Positions 33,025 to 42,382 of a stretch of DNA of 43,597 nucleotides are shown one piece after another. The stretch is from Paenibacillus maysiensis (GTDB lineage: Bacteria; Bacillota; Bacilli; Paenibacillales; Paenibacillaceae): contig NZ_ASRY01000237.1 of NCBI RefSeq assembly GCF_000520815.1, positions 1-43,597 on the forward strand, written 5' to 3'. Made by a program: the position numbers and the translations under genes. Under the pieces are notes generated by a model, which saw only the letters and a list, made by a program, of their open reading frames with translations, searched no databases and was not told the origin of the DNA. Each line of letters opens with the position of its first letter. Position 1 is the stretch's first letter.

Positions 33025-33552
33025 CTATGCCTTATTTTTCTTTGGAGCCAAGGTATAGCTAAAGGAAACAATAAAGTCGATTACCAGAACGATTGCCCAT
33101 GTACTCATAATGCCTTCCAAGGAAACCGTACGCTGTGGATCATCTACATACACAATGATAGCAAACAGTAGAGCGTTGCCAATGACCCAGCCCAACAGGT
33201 GAAGCAACCACCCCGTCCGTTCCTCTTTTGCATGAGCAGCCCCATATTTGCGTTCGGGCTTCGGTCCCTTGCCAAACCAATGAGAGAACCGCACATCCGC
33301 CCATTTAATTAGCCTATGACCAAATGCTACCGTAATGCCAAGATAGCAAGCCGCCAGGCCAGTAGCGGTCGTAATCTCCATGCCGCTGCTCACCGTGATG
33401 AACACCGCAATCAGTAACAGGATATCAATAATAGGAGTACACAGTAAAAGAAGACCGCCTAATTTCTTTAAGCCAAACATATATCTTGCGATCAACCCTA
33501 AAACAACAAAAACCCAGAATAAAACTTCAGCACTAATAATAAATAAATACAT
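33025..33552 (-). CDS. Small multi-pass membrane protein of unknown function
   Basis: This 175-residue protein has about five hydrophobic segments (about residues 3-22, 31-54, 61-80, 116-136, 148-168), with a polar stretch rich in Lys and Glu near 95-112 between the third and fourth, and a basic C-terminus. I do not recognise the family with certainty; it resembles uncharacterised inner-membrane proteins of Bacillales. The ATG follows GAAAGGA at about 11 bases. It sits between the fus operon and ktrB, separated from the latter by a strong terminator, so it is its own transcription unit. Read-through into fus is possible because no clear terminator follows it. Nothing ties it to fusaricidin export or immunity. 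Confidence 0.7.
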   Translation of the reverse strand: MYLFIISAEVLFWVFVVLGLIARYMFGLKKLGGLLLLCTPIIDILLLIAVFITVSSGMEITTATGLAACYLGITVAFGHRLIKWADVRFSHWFGKGPKPERKYGAAHAKEERTGWLLHLLGWVIGNALLFAIIVYVDDPQRTVSLEGIMSTWAIVLVIDFIVSFSYTLAPKKNKA

Positions 33553-33790
33553 AATAGATGATTCCTTTCAAATTAGAAATTGGTGTTTCCCTCAGCTATC
33601 CCCCTTCCATGCCCACTATCATACAATATTATACATAATATTCCTAGTATATTGTCTACAATTACATAAAAGGAAACAAATAGCCTTTTTTCTACATGAA
33701 AATAGTATCTGTCAAGTTCATTGCCTATCATTCTCAAATGGGGTGCTTTTCATGATATGCTGCAAATTAGATTATGATGATGTGAAATAA
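33553..33790. other. Intergenic region upstream of the membrane-protein gene
   Basis: On the minus strand it holds a perfect TATAAT (33628-33633) with TAGACA 19 bases upstream (33653-33658), a plausible though slightly long-spaced promoter. The TAGACA is part of a short palindrome, TTGTCTACAA at 33652-33661. No gene is visible in the rest. Confidence 0.45.
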
Positions 33791-33833
33791 AAAAAAGATG
33801 CACCCGTGCGCATGACACGGGTGCATCTTTTTT
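33791..33833 (-). terminator. Terminator after ktrB (symmetrical)
   Basis: A perfect stem GATGCACCCGTG / CACGGGTGCATC (33797-33808 and 33816-33827) with a seven-base loop is flanked by A-tract and T-tract, so it works as a factor-independent terminator on either strand. It starts 19 bases after the ktrB stop. Confidence 0.92.
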
Positions 33834-33851
33834 ATTCAGATAAGCTATCCA

Positions 33852-35189
33852 CTATCCAATTACAATATGTCCTTCGGGACGACGGTACAGCGTTTTGGTA
33901 GAGCGTGAACGAATGGCATAAGCAATCGTGAGCGGCCCAATTCTACCAATGAACATGGTCACACAAATGATCAGCTTACCCGCGTCAGACAGTCCCGGGG
34001 TCACACCTGTCGACAGCCCCACCGTTCCGATCGCGGAGGCGGCCTCAAACGCAAGTGAGAGAAAAGGTGCAGCCTCTGTCATTAAGAGCAGCATGACCAC
34101 AATGGAGAAGATAAATAGGGCCAATACAATAATGGTCAGCGCACGCATCATGATATCTTTGGGAACCCGGTGGCGAAAGAACACAATTTCCTTCTGTCCC
34201 CGCATGACGGCAATTAGGGCCCCAACCATTAGCAGGAACGTAGTCGTTTTGATTCCTCCCCCGGTGGAGCCTGGAGAAGCGCCGATAATCATCAGCAACA
34301 TGATAAAAAACTGGCTGGCCTGCCTTAACCCGCTGATATCTACTGTGCTGGTTCCCGATGATCGTGTGGATACGGACTGAAAGACAGAGGCATACACTTT
34401 GCCTTCCCAGTTCAGTGAGCCCAAGGTTCGTGCATTGGTAAACTCAAAAATAAATATGACCAGCGCACCAAGCACAATAAGCGTCCCTGACACACTGAGT
34501 ACCATTTTCGAGTGAAAAGTCAGTCTTCGAGTGCGGTGAAAATCGAATAGATCGCTTAGTACAAGGAAACCCAGTCCCCCCGAAATGACAAGCACGGATG
34601 CAATCATATTGAACACAAAGTCTCCGGCATATTGCTGGAAGCTGCTTCCGAACAGATCAAATCCTCCATTGTTAAACAAGGAAACCGAATGGAATATTCC
34701 ATAATATATCGCTTGTCCGACAGGCATCTCCCTCATCCATCGCAAAGCTAAAACGACGGCAGCAATCGCCTCAATGGTAAAAGAGAAGATCAGCACCTTG
34801 CGGATAATACGCACGATTCCTTCCATGCTGTCGGCACTGATAGCTTCTTTGAGCAGCAGTCGGTCCTTCAGCGACAATCGACGCCCCAACAGCAACGCAA
34901 ACAATGTCGCCAAGGTCATAAAACCAAGCCCGCCCAGTTGCATCAGCACCATAATAACGGTCTCTCCAAACATCGTATAGGTTGAATCAACGTCAACCAC
35001 AACTAATCCTGTGACACAGGCAGCGGAGACGGACGTAAAAAGCGAATCAATCCAATGTGGAGCATGCCCGCTATGATTGGAGATAGGAAGCATCAGCAGT
35101 AAAGTGCCTAATGCAATAATCAGCAAATATCCGATGACCAATATAAAAGGAGGGGAAGCAAACCGGGTAAGCTTGACGCTGCGTTTCAT
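33852..35189 (-). CDS. ktrB: KtrB-type potassium uptake channel subunit (TrkH family)
   Basis: This 445-residue integral membrane protein is the translocating subunit of a Ktr potassium uptake system; it normally works with a cytosolic KtrA gating ring, not present here. The fold is four pore repeats, each with its filter glycine: ACVTGLVV, NNGGFD, RSSGTS and GTVGLSTG. The TrkH loop GASPGSTGGGIKTTT is intact. I choose the ATG at 35189, since GGAGAG lies about 10 bases upstream and the length equals that of B. subtilis KtrB; an in-frame ATG six codons earlier lacks a ribosome site. It could equally be the KtrD paralogue. It lies 85 bases after lysS and before a strong terminator. Confidence 0.88.
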   Translation of the reverse strand: MKRSVKLTRFASPPFILVIGYLLIIALGTLLLMLPISNHSGHAPHWIDSLFTSVSAACVTGLVVVDVDSTYTMFGETVIMVLMQLGGLGFMTLATLFALLLGRRLSLKDRLLLKEAISADSMEGIVRIIRKVLIFSFTIEAIAAVVLALRWMREMPVGQAIYYGIFHSVSLFNNGGFDLFGSSFQQYAGDFVFNMIASVLVISGGLGFLVLSDLFDFHRTRRLTFHSKMVLSVSGTLIVLGALVIFIFEFTNARTLGSLNWEGKVYASVFQSVSTRSSGTSTVDISGLRQASQFFIMLLMIIGASPGSTGGGIKTTTFLLMVGALIAVMRGQKEIVFFRHRVPKDIMMRALTIIVLALFIFSIVVMLLLMTEAAPFLSLAFEAASAIGTVGLSTGVTPGLSDAGKLIICVTMFIGRIGPLTIAYAIRSRSTKTLYRRPEGHIVIG

Positions 35190-35218
35190 TAGAAGTTTTC
35201 TCTCCATCCGTTCTTATG

Positions 35219-35257
35219 AAAAAGAGGAACAAGACACGGGAAGCCCGGCTGATCCTC
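35219..35257 (-). terminator. Probable terminator after lysS
   Basis: On the minus strand GAGGA (35253-35257) can pair with TCCTC (35224-35228), with an inner GGG/CCC stem, followed by TTTTT. The stem is interrupted, so partial read-through into ktrB is likely. Confidence 0.45.
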
Positions 35258-35274
35258 TATATTCATAATTTATG

Positions 35275-36810
<1,536 letters not shown>

Positions 36811-36863
36811 TCAGCTCCTTCAATATGAATAGACGGGCCGGGGTCCGTCCGGTTGTAGAGAAA

Positions 36864-36888
36864 AAAAGCTTCCCCAAGGAAGCTTTTA
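36864..36888 (-). terminator. Terminator-like hairpin between greA and lysS
   Basis: On the minus strand AAAAGCTTCC pairs with GGAAGCTTTT around a four-base loop and is followed by a T run, a textbook factor-independent terminator. It lies 24 bases after the greA stop and about 60 bases before lysS. Confidence 0.8.
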
Positions 36889-36911
36889 CATTCAATTCCA
36901 AAGTTTGTGTC

Positions 36912-37388
36912 TTATTTTTTGATATCCACGATTTTATATTGTATAACGCCTGCTGGAACGGTGACATCCACAACAGTTCCTTTTTTCTTACCGAGCATTG
37001 CCTTGCCAAGCGGACTTTCATTGGAGATTTTATTCTGGAGCGGGTCCGATTCAGCCGAACCTACGATCGCATACTCTGTAACATCTCCAAATTCCATATC
37101 CTCAACGGTCACGGTTGCGCCTACTCCAACAACATCGGTTTCAATTTCATCACTATTGATAATGCGGGCATTGCGTAGCAATTTTTCCAGTGTAATTACA
37201 CGGCCTTCAATGAAAGCCTGCTCATTCTTCGCATCCTCATACTCAGAGTTTTCACTGATATCCCCGTACCCGATAGCTACCTTAATCCGTTCCGCCACTT
37301 CACGGCGTTTGACAGACTTCAAGTTCTCAAGCTCATCTTCGAGCTTCCTAAGACCTTCCTGTGTCAGAATGACTTCTTTATCGCTCAT
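36912..37388 (-). CDS. greA: Transcription elongation factor GreA
   Basis: This 158-residue factor rescues backtracked RNA polymerase by stimulating transcript cleavage. The N-terminal coiled coil carries the acidic tip in [16 protein letters not shown] (Asp and Glu residues that enter the polymerase channel), and the C-terminal FKBP-like domain contains [15 protein letters not shown]. The longest frame starts seven codons earlier, but I choose the ATG at 37388: AGGAGA lies 10 bases upstream and the length is then the family norm. It has its own strong promoter at 37546-37574 and is followed by a terminator, so it forms a separate unit inserted between dusB and lysS. Confidence 0.95.
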   Translation of the reverse strand: MSDKEVILTQEGLRKLEDELENLKSVKRREVAERIKVAIGYGDISENSEYEDAKNEQAFIEGRVITLEKLLRNARIINSDEIETDVVGVGATVTVEDMEFGDVTEYAIVGSAESDPLQNKISNESPLGKAMLGKKKGTVVDVTVPAGVIQYKIVDIKK

Positions 37389-37420
37389 CTTAACCAATTC
37401 TCCTGTCATGGGAAAAGTTT

Positions 37421-37446
37421 AAAAGTGCATCGGAATGCACGCTTTC
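37421..37446 (-). promoter_or_regulatory. Hairpin in the greA leader, possible attenuator
   Basis: On the minus strand GTGCAT-TCCG-ATGCAC forms a compact stem preceded by AAA and followed by TTTTAAACTTTT. It ends about 33 bases before the greA start and about 100 bases after the promoter, where premature termination would make a short leader RNA. Confidence 0.45.
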
Positions 37447-37545
37447 AAAACATAATATGCCACTCTGAGGGAATGAGAACATTTCCTGCTGTTGTCTTGA
37501 GAGCTGCATACAATTGTAGCATACATCAAGATTTTATACTGAACG

Positions 37546-37574
37546 ATTATAGGGCAAGCAATTGGAAAAGTCAA
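37546..37574 (-). promoter_or_regulatory. greA promoter (sigma-A)
   Basis: The minus strand has TTGACT at 37569-37574 and a perfect TATAAT at 37546-37551, with exactly 17 bases between them. It gives a leader of about 150 bases before greA. Confidence 0.85.
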
Positions 37575-37601
37575 TCACATGCAAAGGCAGAAACAGCTTC
37601 C

Positions 37602-38630
37602 TTATTTCGCAACGGCGGCAGGAGAAACAGCCCCCGTGGAATGTTCATCATTTTCTACCGTGTGTAGTCCGGATACAAAACCATCCAAAATACGTACCAT
37701 ATCATCACGTCTCGTTTCTTCCATAACAACGTCCTTAATGCGTGCAGAGCCTCTAAGTCCTTTGAGGTACCAGGCCAGATGCTTACGCATTTCGCGTACA
37801 GCCACGGCTTCACCCTTCAATGCCACCAGACGATCCATATGCAGAATGGCAATGCGGATTTTTTCTTCCGGTGAAGGATCAGGCAAAAGCTCCCCTGTCT
37901 GCAAATACTCAATCGTACGGTACAGCATCCAAGGGTTACCCAGAGCGCCGCGTCCGATCATAACACCGTCACAGTTGGTCAAATCGAGCATCCGGCGGGC
38001 ATCTTCCGGTGTTGCCACGTCCCCGTTTCCGATTACAGGAATGGAAACCGCTTCTTTAACTTCTTTTATAATATCCCAGTTCGCATGTCCCGTATACAGT
38101 TGCTCCCGTGTACGGCCATGTACACTAACAGCCTGGCCTCCTGCACGTTCTACGGCGCGGGCGTTCTCTACGGCATAAATATGCTCGCTGTCCCATCCAA
38201 TACGCATTTTCACGGTAACAGGCTTGCTAACCGATTCCACAACTGCGGATACCATTTCATAAATTTTATTGGGATCAAGCAGCCAGCGGGCACCTGCATC
38301 ACATTTGGTTACCTTCGGAACCGGGCAGCCCATATTGATATCAATAATATCTGCGTTCGTCTCCTGATCCACGACCTTAGCCGCTTCCACCAAGGATTCA
38401 CGGTCTCCCCCAAAAATTTGCAGACTGAGCGGCTTCTCGCGCTCATCTACGAACAGCATCTCACGGGTGCGCTTGTTGCCGTGAATGATCGCCTTGTCAC
38501 TAACCATTTCTGCGCATACCAAGCCTGTGCCAAATTCTTTGGCAATCAGACGGAAAGCAGGGTTACACACGCCCGCCATCGGAGCCAGCACGACCTGATT
38601 TTTCATTTCAATACCGCCGATTTTCAACAT
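37602..38630 (-). CDS. dusB: tRNA-dihydrouridine synthase
   Basis: This 342-residue FMN-dependent enzyme reduces uridines in tRNA to dihydrouridine. The TIM-barrel start VVLAPMAGVCNPAFR, the active-site NMGCPVPKV with the catalytic Cys, and SVHGRTREQLYTG are all present. The ATG follows AAAGGAGTGA by 9 bases. It is the counterpart of B. subtilis yacF, which likewise follows yazB and precedes lysS. The gap of 213 bases to greA contains the greA promoter. Confidence 0.93.
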   Translation of the reverse strand: MLKIGGIEMKNQVVLAPMAGVCNPAFRLIAKEFGTGLVCAEMVSDKAIIHGNKRTREMLFVDEREKPLSLQIFGGDRESLVEAAKVVDQETNADIIDINMGCPVPKVTKCDAGARWLLDPNKIYEMVSAVVESVSKPVTVKMRIGWDSEHIYAVENARAVERAGGQAVSVHGRTREQLYTGHANWDIIKEVKEAVSIPVIGNGDVATPEDARRMLDLTNCDGVMIGRGALGNPWMLYRTIEYLQTGELLPDPSPEEKIRIAILHMDRLVALKGEAVAVREMRKHLAWYLKGLRGSARIKDVVMEETRRDDMVRILDGFVSGLHTVENDEHSTGAVSPAAVAK

Positions 38631-38676
38631 GCTCTGTTCACTCCTTTATTTATACTTGTATATGGTGTACTTATCG

Positions 38677-38877
38677 TCATTCCGTCAGTTCCCGGACTTG
38701 TATTTCTAGGGTTTGGGCAATAAGGTTCAGCATGTCAGGCTCTATTGTTCGGTTGCCCCGTTCCACAGCACCCAGTATGGCCAACGATATGCCAGTTCGC
38801 TCAGCCAACTCCTGCTGCGTAAATCCTTTTAGCTTCCGAAAGGCGCGAAGCCGTTGTGCCAGCTGCATGTTTTCCAA
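38677..38877 (-). CDS. yazB: Small XRE-type helix-turn-helix protein (YazB)
   Basis: This 66-residue protein is a single XRE/Cro DNA-binding domain: the helix-turn-helix lies in FTQQELAERTGISLAILGAVERG (about residues 19-41). Its target is unknown. It occupies the position of B. subtilis yazB between folK and dusB. The start is a TTG at 38877, chosen because AAGGAAGG lies 9 bases upstream; an ATG three codons later would be too far from that site. It overlaps the end of folK by 49 bases in another frame, which suggests coupled translation. Confidence 0.85.
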   Translation of the reverse strand: MENMQLAQRLRAFRKLKGFTQQELAERTGISLAILGAVERGNRTIEPDMLNLIAQTLEIQVRELTE

Positions 38878-39377
38878 AACTGTATGCCTTCCTTTCCATC
38901 CAATGATTTCAATGCGGTATGCACGATACTGTACAGGCCGGATGGATCTTGGTTCGGAACGATATCAGCCAATGGGACAAGCACAAAAGCACGCTCCAGC
39001 ATGCGGGGATGAGGAAGCTCCAAATCCGGTGTAGCGAGCTCCACCGCTTCCATCCATAACAAATCCAAATCAATGGTGCGCGGACCGTTAGGGATATGTC
39101 TTACTCGACCCAGACGGCTCTCTACTTCTAACATGAAGGTCAGAAGCTCTTCTGGAGCAAGTGTTGTGGATACGGCTGCTGTCATGTTTAGAAAAGAAGG
39201 CTGATCCAGATACCCGACAGGCTCTGTTTCGTACAGGCTGGAGCAACGCAGCACCCGTATACCCGGATGTTCGTCCAGCGCCGTGATGGCTTCATACAGG
39301 GTATGCTCACGATCCCCCAAATTAGCCCCTAAAGCAATATAAGCCTCTGATGCCTCAGAGGTCGAATGTGCGTTCAT
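38829..39377 (-). CDS. folK: 6-hydroxymethyl-7,8-dihydropterin pyrophosphokinase
   Basis: This 182-residue HPPK transfers pyrophosphate from ATP to the pterin, the step before dihydropteroate synthase. Signatures are ALGANLGDRE near the N-terminus, SSLYETEPVG, and GPRTIDLDLL with the metal-binding aspartates. The ATG at 39377 follows AGGA by about 8 bases and the fusion-free length is normal. The gene lies 9 bases after folB. Confidence 0.94.
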   Translation of the reverse strand: MNAHSTSEASEAYIALGANLGDREHTLYEAITALDEHPGIRVLRCSSLYETEPVGYLDQPSFLNMTAAVSTTLAPEELLTFMLEVESRLGRVRHIPNGPRTIDLDLLWMEAVELATPDLELPHPRMLERAFVLVPLADIVPNQDPSGLYSIVHTALKSLDGKEGIQFWKTCSWHNGFAPFGS

Positions 39378-39386
39378 GTACCGTTC

Positions 39387-39749
39387 CTACTTTCTTGCGC
39401 GATAAAGCTCAACCGTCACGCCCTCAAAATGTATATCGAACGGCGGATGCGGCTTCGTGACTTTGACAGTCAGTGCATTGACACTAGTATAAGTGTCCAG
39501 TAAGGAAGATGCAATACGTTCGCCCAAAGCTTCAATCAATTGGTAAGATTCCTTTTCTACGATATCCTTAACCAACTGATGAACCTCAGCATAATTGACC
39601 GTTTTATCCAAAGCATCCTGCTCGCCTGCCTCACGCAGATCAAGCTCCAGCTCCAGACCAATATAGAAACGCTGTCCCAGCTTGCGCTCTTCCGGAAAAA
39701 CGCCGTGATATCCGTAATACTCCATGCGGTGCAGAACCATTTTATCCAT
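39387..39749 (-). CDS. folB: Dihydroneopterin aldolase
   Basis: This 120-residue enzyme cleaves dihydroneopterin to hydroxymethyl-dihydropterin. The conserved start MVLHRMEYYGYHGVFPEERKLGQ, TVNYAEV and the Glu/Lys-bearing C-terminal part with VTKPHPP are visible. I place the start at the ATG at 39749, with AGGGGG about 9 bases upstream, since this gives the usual length. An in-frame ATG at 39860 also has a good site (AGAGGA) and would add 37 basic residues not found in the family; it cannot be excluded. The palindromic element between folP and folB ends just upstream, so that extension may be a by-product of the insertion. Confidence 0.9.
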   Translation of the reverse strand: MDKMVLHRMEYYGYHGVFPEERKLGQRFYIGLELELDLREAGEQDALDKTVNYAEVHQLVKDIVEKESYQLIEALGERIASSLLDTYTSVNALTVKVTKPHPPFDIHFEGVTVELYRARK

Positions 39750-39883
39750 CGTGGTAGTCCCCCTGTTTTTTGATTTCAATTTTTTCTCTATAAGCCGAAC
39801 TAAAGATGTACACGAGGTGCCACTACGCGGTCGGATTCTTTTCTTTAGTTCATCTTGCATAATAAATTCCTCTAAAAATACGG

Positions 39884-40041
39884 GGACTTTATGCGGGCAG
39901 TAGCGTAGCGAATTATTTGAATCCGAAGAAGCGTAGCGCTCGCCTTTGCAACGGGATTTTTACCTCTACATGTTTTACCAATTCAAAAAATCCCGTTGCA
40001 ACAGCGATCGCAGGGTCAAATGATTCGTGAAGCGGACTTTA
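39884..40041. repeat. Palindromic insertion-like element with 8-bp flanking repeats
   Basis: The 8-bp sequence GGACTTTA occurs at 39884-39891 and at 40034-40041 as direct repeats. Between them lie nested inverted repeats: GCAACGGGATTTTT (39948-39961) with its exact complement at 39986-39999, and CGAATTATTTGA (39909-39920) with an 11 of 12 match at 40015-40026. The whole 142-base core can fold into one long hairpin. The right copy of the flanking repeat contains the folP stop codon. This looks like a small non-autonomous element with a target-site duplication. Confidence 0.6.
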
Positions 40042-40905
40042 CCCGCCATAACTCAGTGCGTTTTTAGCCCCGTACACCATCGCATCACACATCCGTACCG
40101 TGCGTTTGATTTGTGCAACATCATGTACACGCACTATCTGACAGCCTTGGGCAATGCCAAAGGCGACAGTAGCTGCTGTGCCCTCAACCACATCATCCAC
40201 AGGCAAATCCAGCGCTGTACGGATAAATCTTTTGCGTGACGTCGCTAATAACAGCGGATAACCCAACTGACTTAGCGTATCCAGAGAAGTCATAGCTTGA
40301 ATATTTTCGTCGTAATCTTTGGCAAATCCGATGCCGGGATCTAAAATGATCTGTTCCGCACGTACACCTGCATCCAGCGCCAATCGGATACTTTCTTTTA
40401 AATCATCAATCATATCAGGTATTAAATCGCTATAGTTACGGTCATGACGGTTATGCATTAAAATGACAGGGCAATCGAATTGTGAAGCTACACGTGCCAT
40501 GTCAGGATCTGCCTTAAATCCCCACACATCATTGATGATATGCGCACCCGCTTCAAGGGCCTGCCGTGCTACTTCAGCTTTGTAAGTATCCACGGATAAT
40601 GGAATGTGAGGAGCAATACGGTGAATAGCCTGTACTACCGGAATGACACGGGCCAGTTCTTCCTCCACACCTACCGGATCATGCCCCGGCCGGGTAGACT
40701 CCCCGCCAATATCAATAATATCGGCTCCATCCTCCACCAGCTTCAAGGCATGTAAAACAGCAATCTCCAGACTATTGTGCAATCCGCCATCAGAAAATGA
40801 ATCCGGGGTCACGTTCAGTATACCCATCACCTGTGTGGAATCTCCGAGCGTAAGCTCGGCCTCGCCCATCTGATAGCTTCGTCGGTACAAGGTCGGTATA
40901 TTCAA
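40039..40905 (-). CDS. folP: Dihydropteroate synthase
   Basis: This 288-residue TIM-barrel enzyme joins 4-aminobenzoate to hydroxymethyl-dihydropterin pyrophosphate and is the sulfonamide target. The signatures VMGILNVTPDSFSDGG, DIGGESTRPG, LILDPGIGFAK-type (IILDPGIGFAKDYDEN) and ATSRKRFI are intact. The start is a TTG at 40905 that overlaps the pabC stop codon (TTGA); an in-frame ATG at codon 13 is an alternative. It corresponds to sul of B. subtilis in the same operon position. Its stop codon lies within the flanking repeat of the palindromic element. Confidence 0.94.
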   Translation of the reverse strand: MNIPTLYRRSYQMGEAELTLGDSTQVMGILNVTPDSFSDGGLHNSLEIAVLHALKLVEDGADIIDIGGESTRPGHDPVGVEEELARVIPVVQAIHRIAPHIPLSVDTYKAEVARQALEAGAHIINDVWGFKADPDMARVASQFDCPVILMHNRHDRNYSDLIPDMIDDLKESIRLALDAGVRAEQIILDPGIGFAKDYDENIQAMTSLDTLSQLGYPLLLATSRKRFIRTALDLPVDDVVEGTAATVAFGIAQGCQIVRVHDVAQIKRTVRMCDAMVYGAKNALSYGG

Positions 40906-41798
40906 TTCATCCCTGCTTTCTCTCTGTAATCGTGTAACAGCAAAGCGGTCATGGAATCGGTCTGTGTCCAGGCATCGGATAACCGTTGCGTCGTTCCATA
41001 TGGCTCCAGCAACAGGTTCACAGGCCGGATTTCCTGTATGGAATTCGTCATAAATATTTCATCGGCCAGTCGCAGCTCGTCCCAACGGTATAGACCCTGC
41101 TCACAGTGGATGCCTCTCGCTTGCGCCAGCTCTAGAATGAGTCCACGTGTAATACCTGGCAGGATACCTGTGGAGAGGTCTGGGGTGTACAGCGTACCGC
41201 TTCGGACAAAAAACAGGTTGCTGACCATTCCTTCTGCCAGGAAACCGTCTGCCGTAAGCATCATACCTTCAGCCTTATGCTGGACGGCAGTGACGTACTG
41301 CTGAAGCTCTCGCTTGGCGAGAATGTTATTCATATAATGGAGCGACTTTAAACGAATCTCGCCCTCGGGCGTGTTTCTCGGGGTTCGCAACAACTGAAGC
41401 GCCGATACGGCAGTCGTTCCCATAGCTTCTATATGCGTAGCGGGTAACGGCTTGGCAAACAAAATATGGTTAGGCCGCGTATAGTCACCAGACGGCAAGC
41501 CGATTGCCTCTTCGCCCGCAGATACGGTGTAGCGAATATATGCTTCGTTCAGACCATTCGCGACCATCAGACTGTGGATATGCTCGGTAAGCTGGTTCTT
41601 GTCCGGTTGAAAAGGAATGCCCAGCATCTGGCAGCCCTCTGCCAGTCTGTGCAAATGACGATCGAGCAGGAACGGAACTCCCTTGTAGGTACGGAAGGTC
41701 TCAAACAGGCCCATTCCGTACAAAAAGCCGTGATCACTTACGTGAATCACGGCATCTGCGGCTTCCGTGAGGGCGCCATTGACTCCGATGTATTTCAT
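40902..41798 (-). CDS. pabC: Aminodeoxychorismate lyase
   Basis: This 298-residue PLP enzyme of fold type IV releases pyruvate from aminodeoxychorismate to give 4-aminobenzoate. The cofactor Lys is in IRLKSLHYMNNILAK; the GFLYGMGLFETFR start and FMTNSIQEIRPV near the end are typical. Branched-chain and D-amino-acid aminotransferases share the fold, but the operon settles the role. It begins three bases after pabA, with AAGGTAGG about 11 bases upstream. Confidence 0.92.
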   Translation of the reverse strand: MKYIGVNGALTEAADAVIHVSDHGFLYGMGLFETFRTYKGVPFLLDRHLHRLAEGCQMLGIPFQPDKNQLTEHIHSLMVANGLNEAYIRYTVSAGEEAIGLPSGDYTRPNHILFAKPLPATHIEAMGTTAVSALQLLRTPRNTPEGEIRLKSLHYMNNILAKRELQQYVTAVQHKAEGMMLTADGFLAEGMVSNLFFVRSGTLYTPDLSTGILPGITRGLILELAQARGIHCEQGLYRWDELRLADEIFMTNSIQEIRPVNLLLEPYGTTQRLSDAWTQTDSMTALLLHDYREKAGMN

Positions 41799-41801
41799 GA
41801 A

Positions 41802-42377
41802 TCAGACGCCTACCTTGCGTTTCAGGAAATTGCGTAGCAGTTGATGCCCGTAGTCCGTAATGATGGACTCGGGATGGAACTGAACTCCTTCCACGGCAAA
41901 CTCTTTATGCCGCAAGCCCATAATTTCACCTTCCGCAGTTTCAGCAGTAATTTCCAGGCATTCAGGCAGACTCTCGCGTTCCACCAGCAAAGAATGATAC
42001 CGGGTCGCTGTAAACGGGGAAGGCAAGCCTTCAAATACCGATGTATTATGGTGGAGAATCGGTGATGTTTTGCCGTGCATGAGTCGTTCAGCCCGGATGA
42101 CATGACCGCCAAACGCCTGTCCGATGGCCTGGTGACCGAGACAAACGCCGAAGATCGGAATTCGCCCTTTAAAGTGGCTAATCACGTCCAGCGATATTCC
42201 CGCCTCATTCGGCGTGCATGGACCTGGCGAAATCAGAATATGCTCTGGCGCCAACTCTTCTATGCCTTTCAGATCAATCTCATCGTTCCGTCTTACGGTT
42301 ACTTCCTCGCCAAGCTCACCCAAATACTGAACAAGATTGTACGTAAACGAATCATAGTTATCAATCACCAAAATCAT
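41802..42377 (-). CDS. pabA: Aminodeoxychorismate/anthranilate synthase glutaminase subunit
   Basis: This 191-residue class I glutamine amidotransferase supplies ammonia to PabB. The catalytic Cys is in [11 protein letters not shown] and the His-Glu pair in FHPESI; the oxyanion motif ISPGPCTP is intact. I choose the ATG at 42377: GGAGGGTGA lies 6 bases upstream, and an in-frame GTG at 42386 falls inside it. In B. subtilis the equivalent protein serves both folate and tryptophan synthesis, so a dual role is likely. The pabB stop codon lies five bases upstream, within the ribosome site. Confidence 0.93.
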   Translation of the reverse strand: MILVIDNYDSFTYNLVQYLGELGEEVTVRRNDEIDLKGIEELAPEHILISPGPCTPNEAGISLDVISHFKGRIPIFGVCLGHQAIGQAFGGHVIRAERLMHGKTSPILHHNTSVFEGLPSPFTATRYHSLLVERESLPECLEITAETAEGEIMGLRHKEFAVEGVQFHPESIITDYGHQLLRNFLKRKVGV

Positions 42378-42382
42378 ACGAC

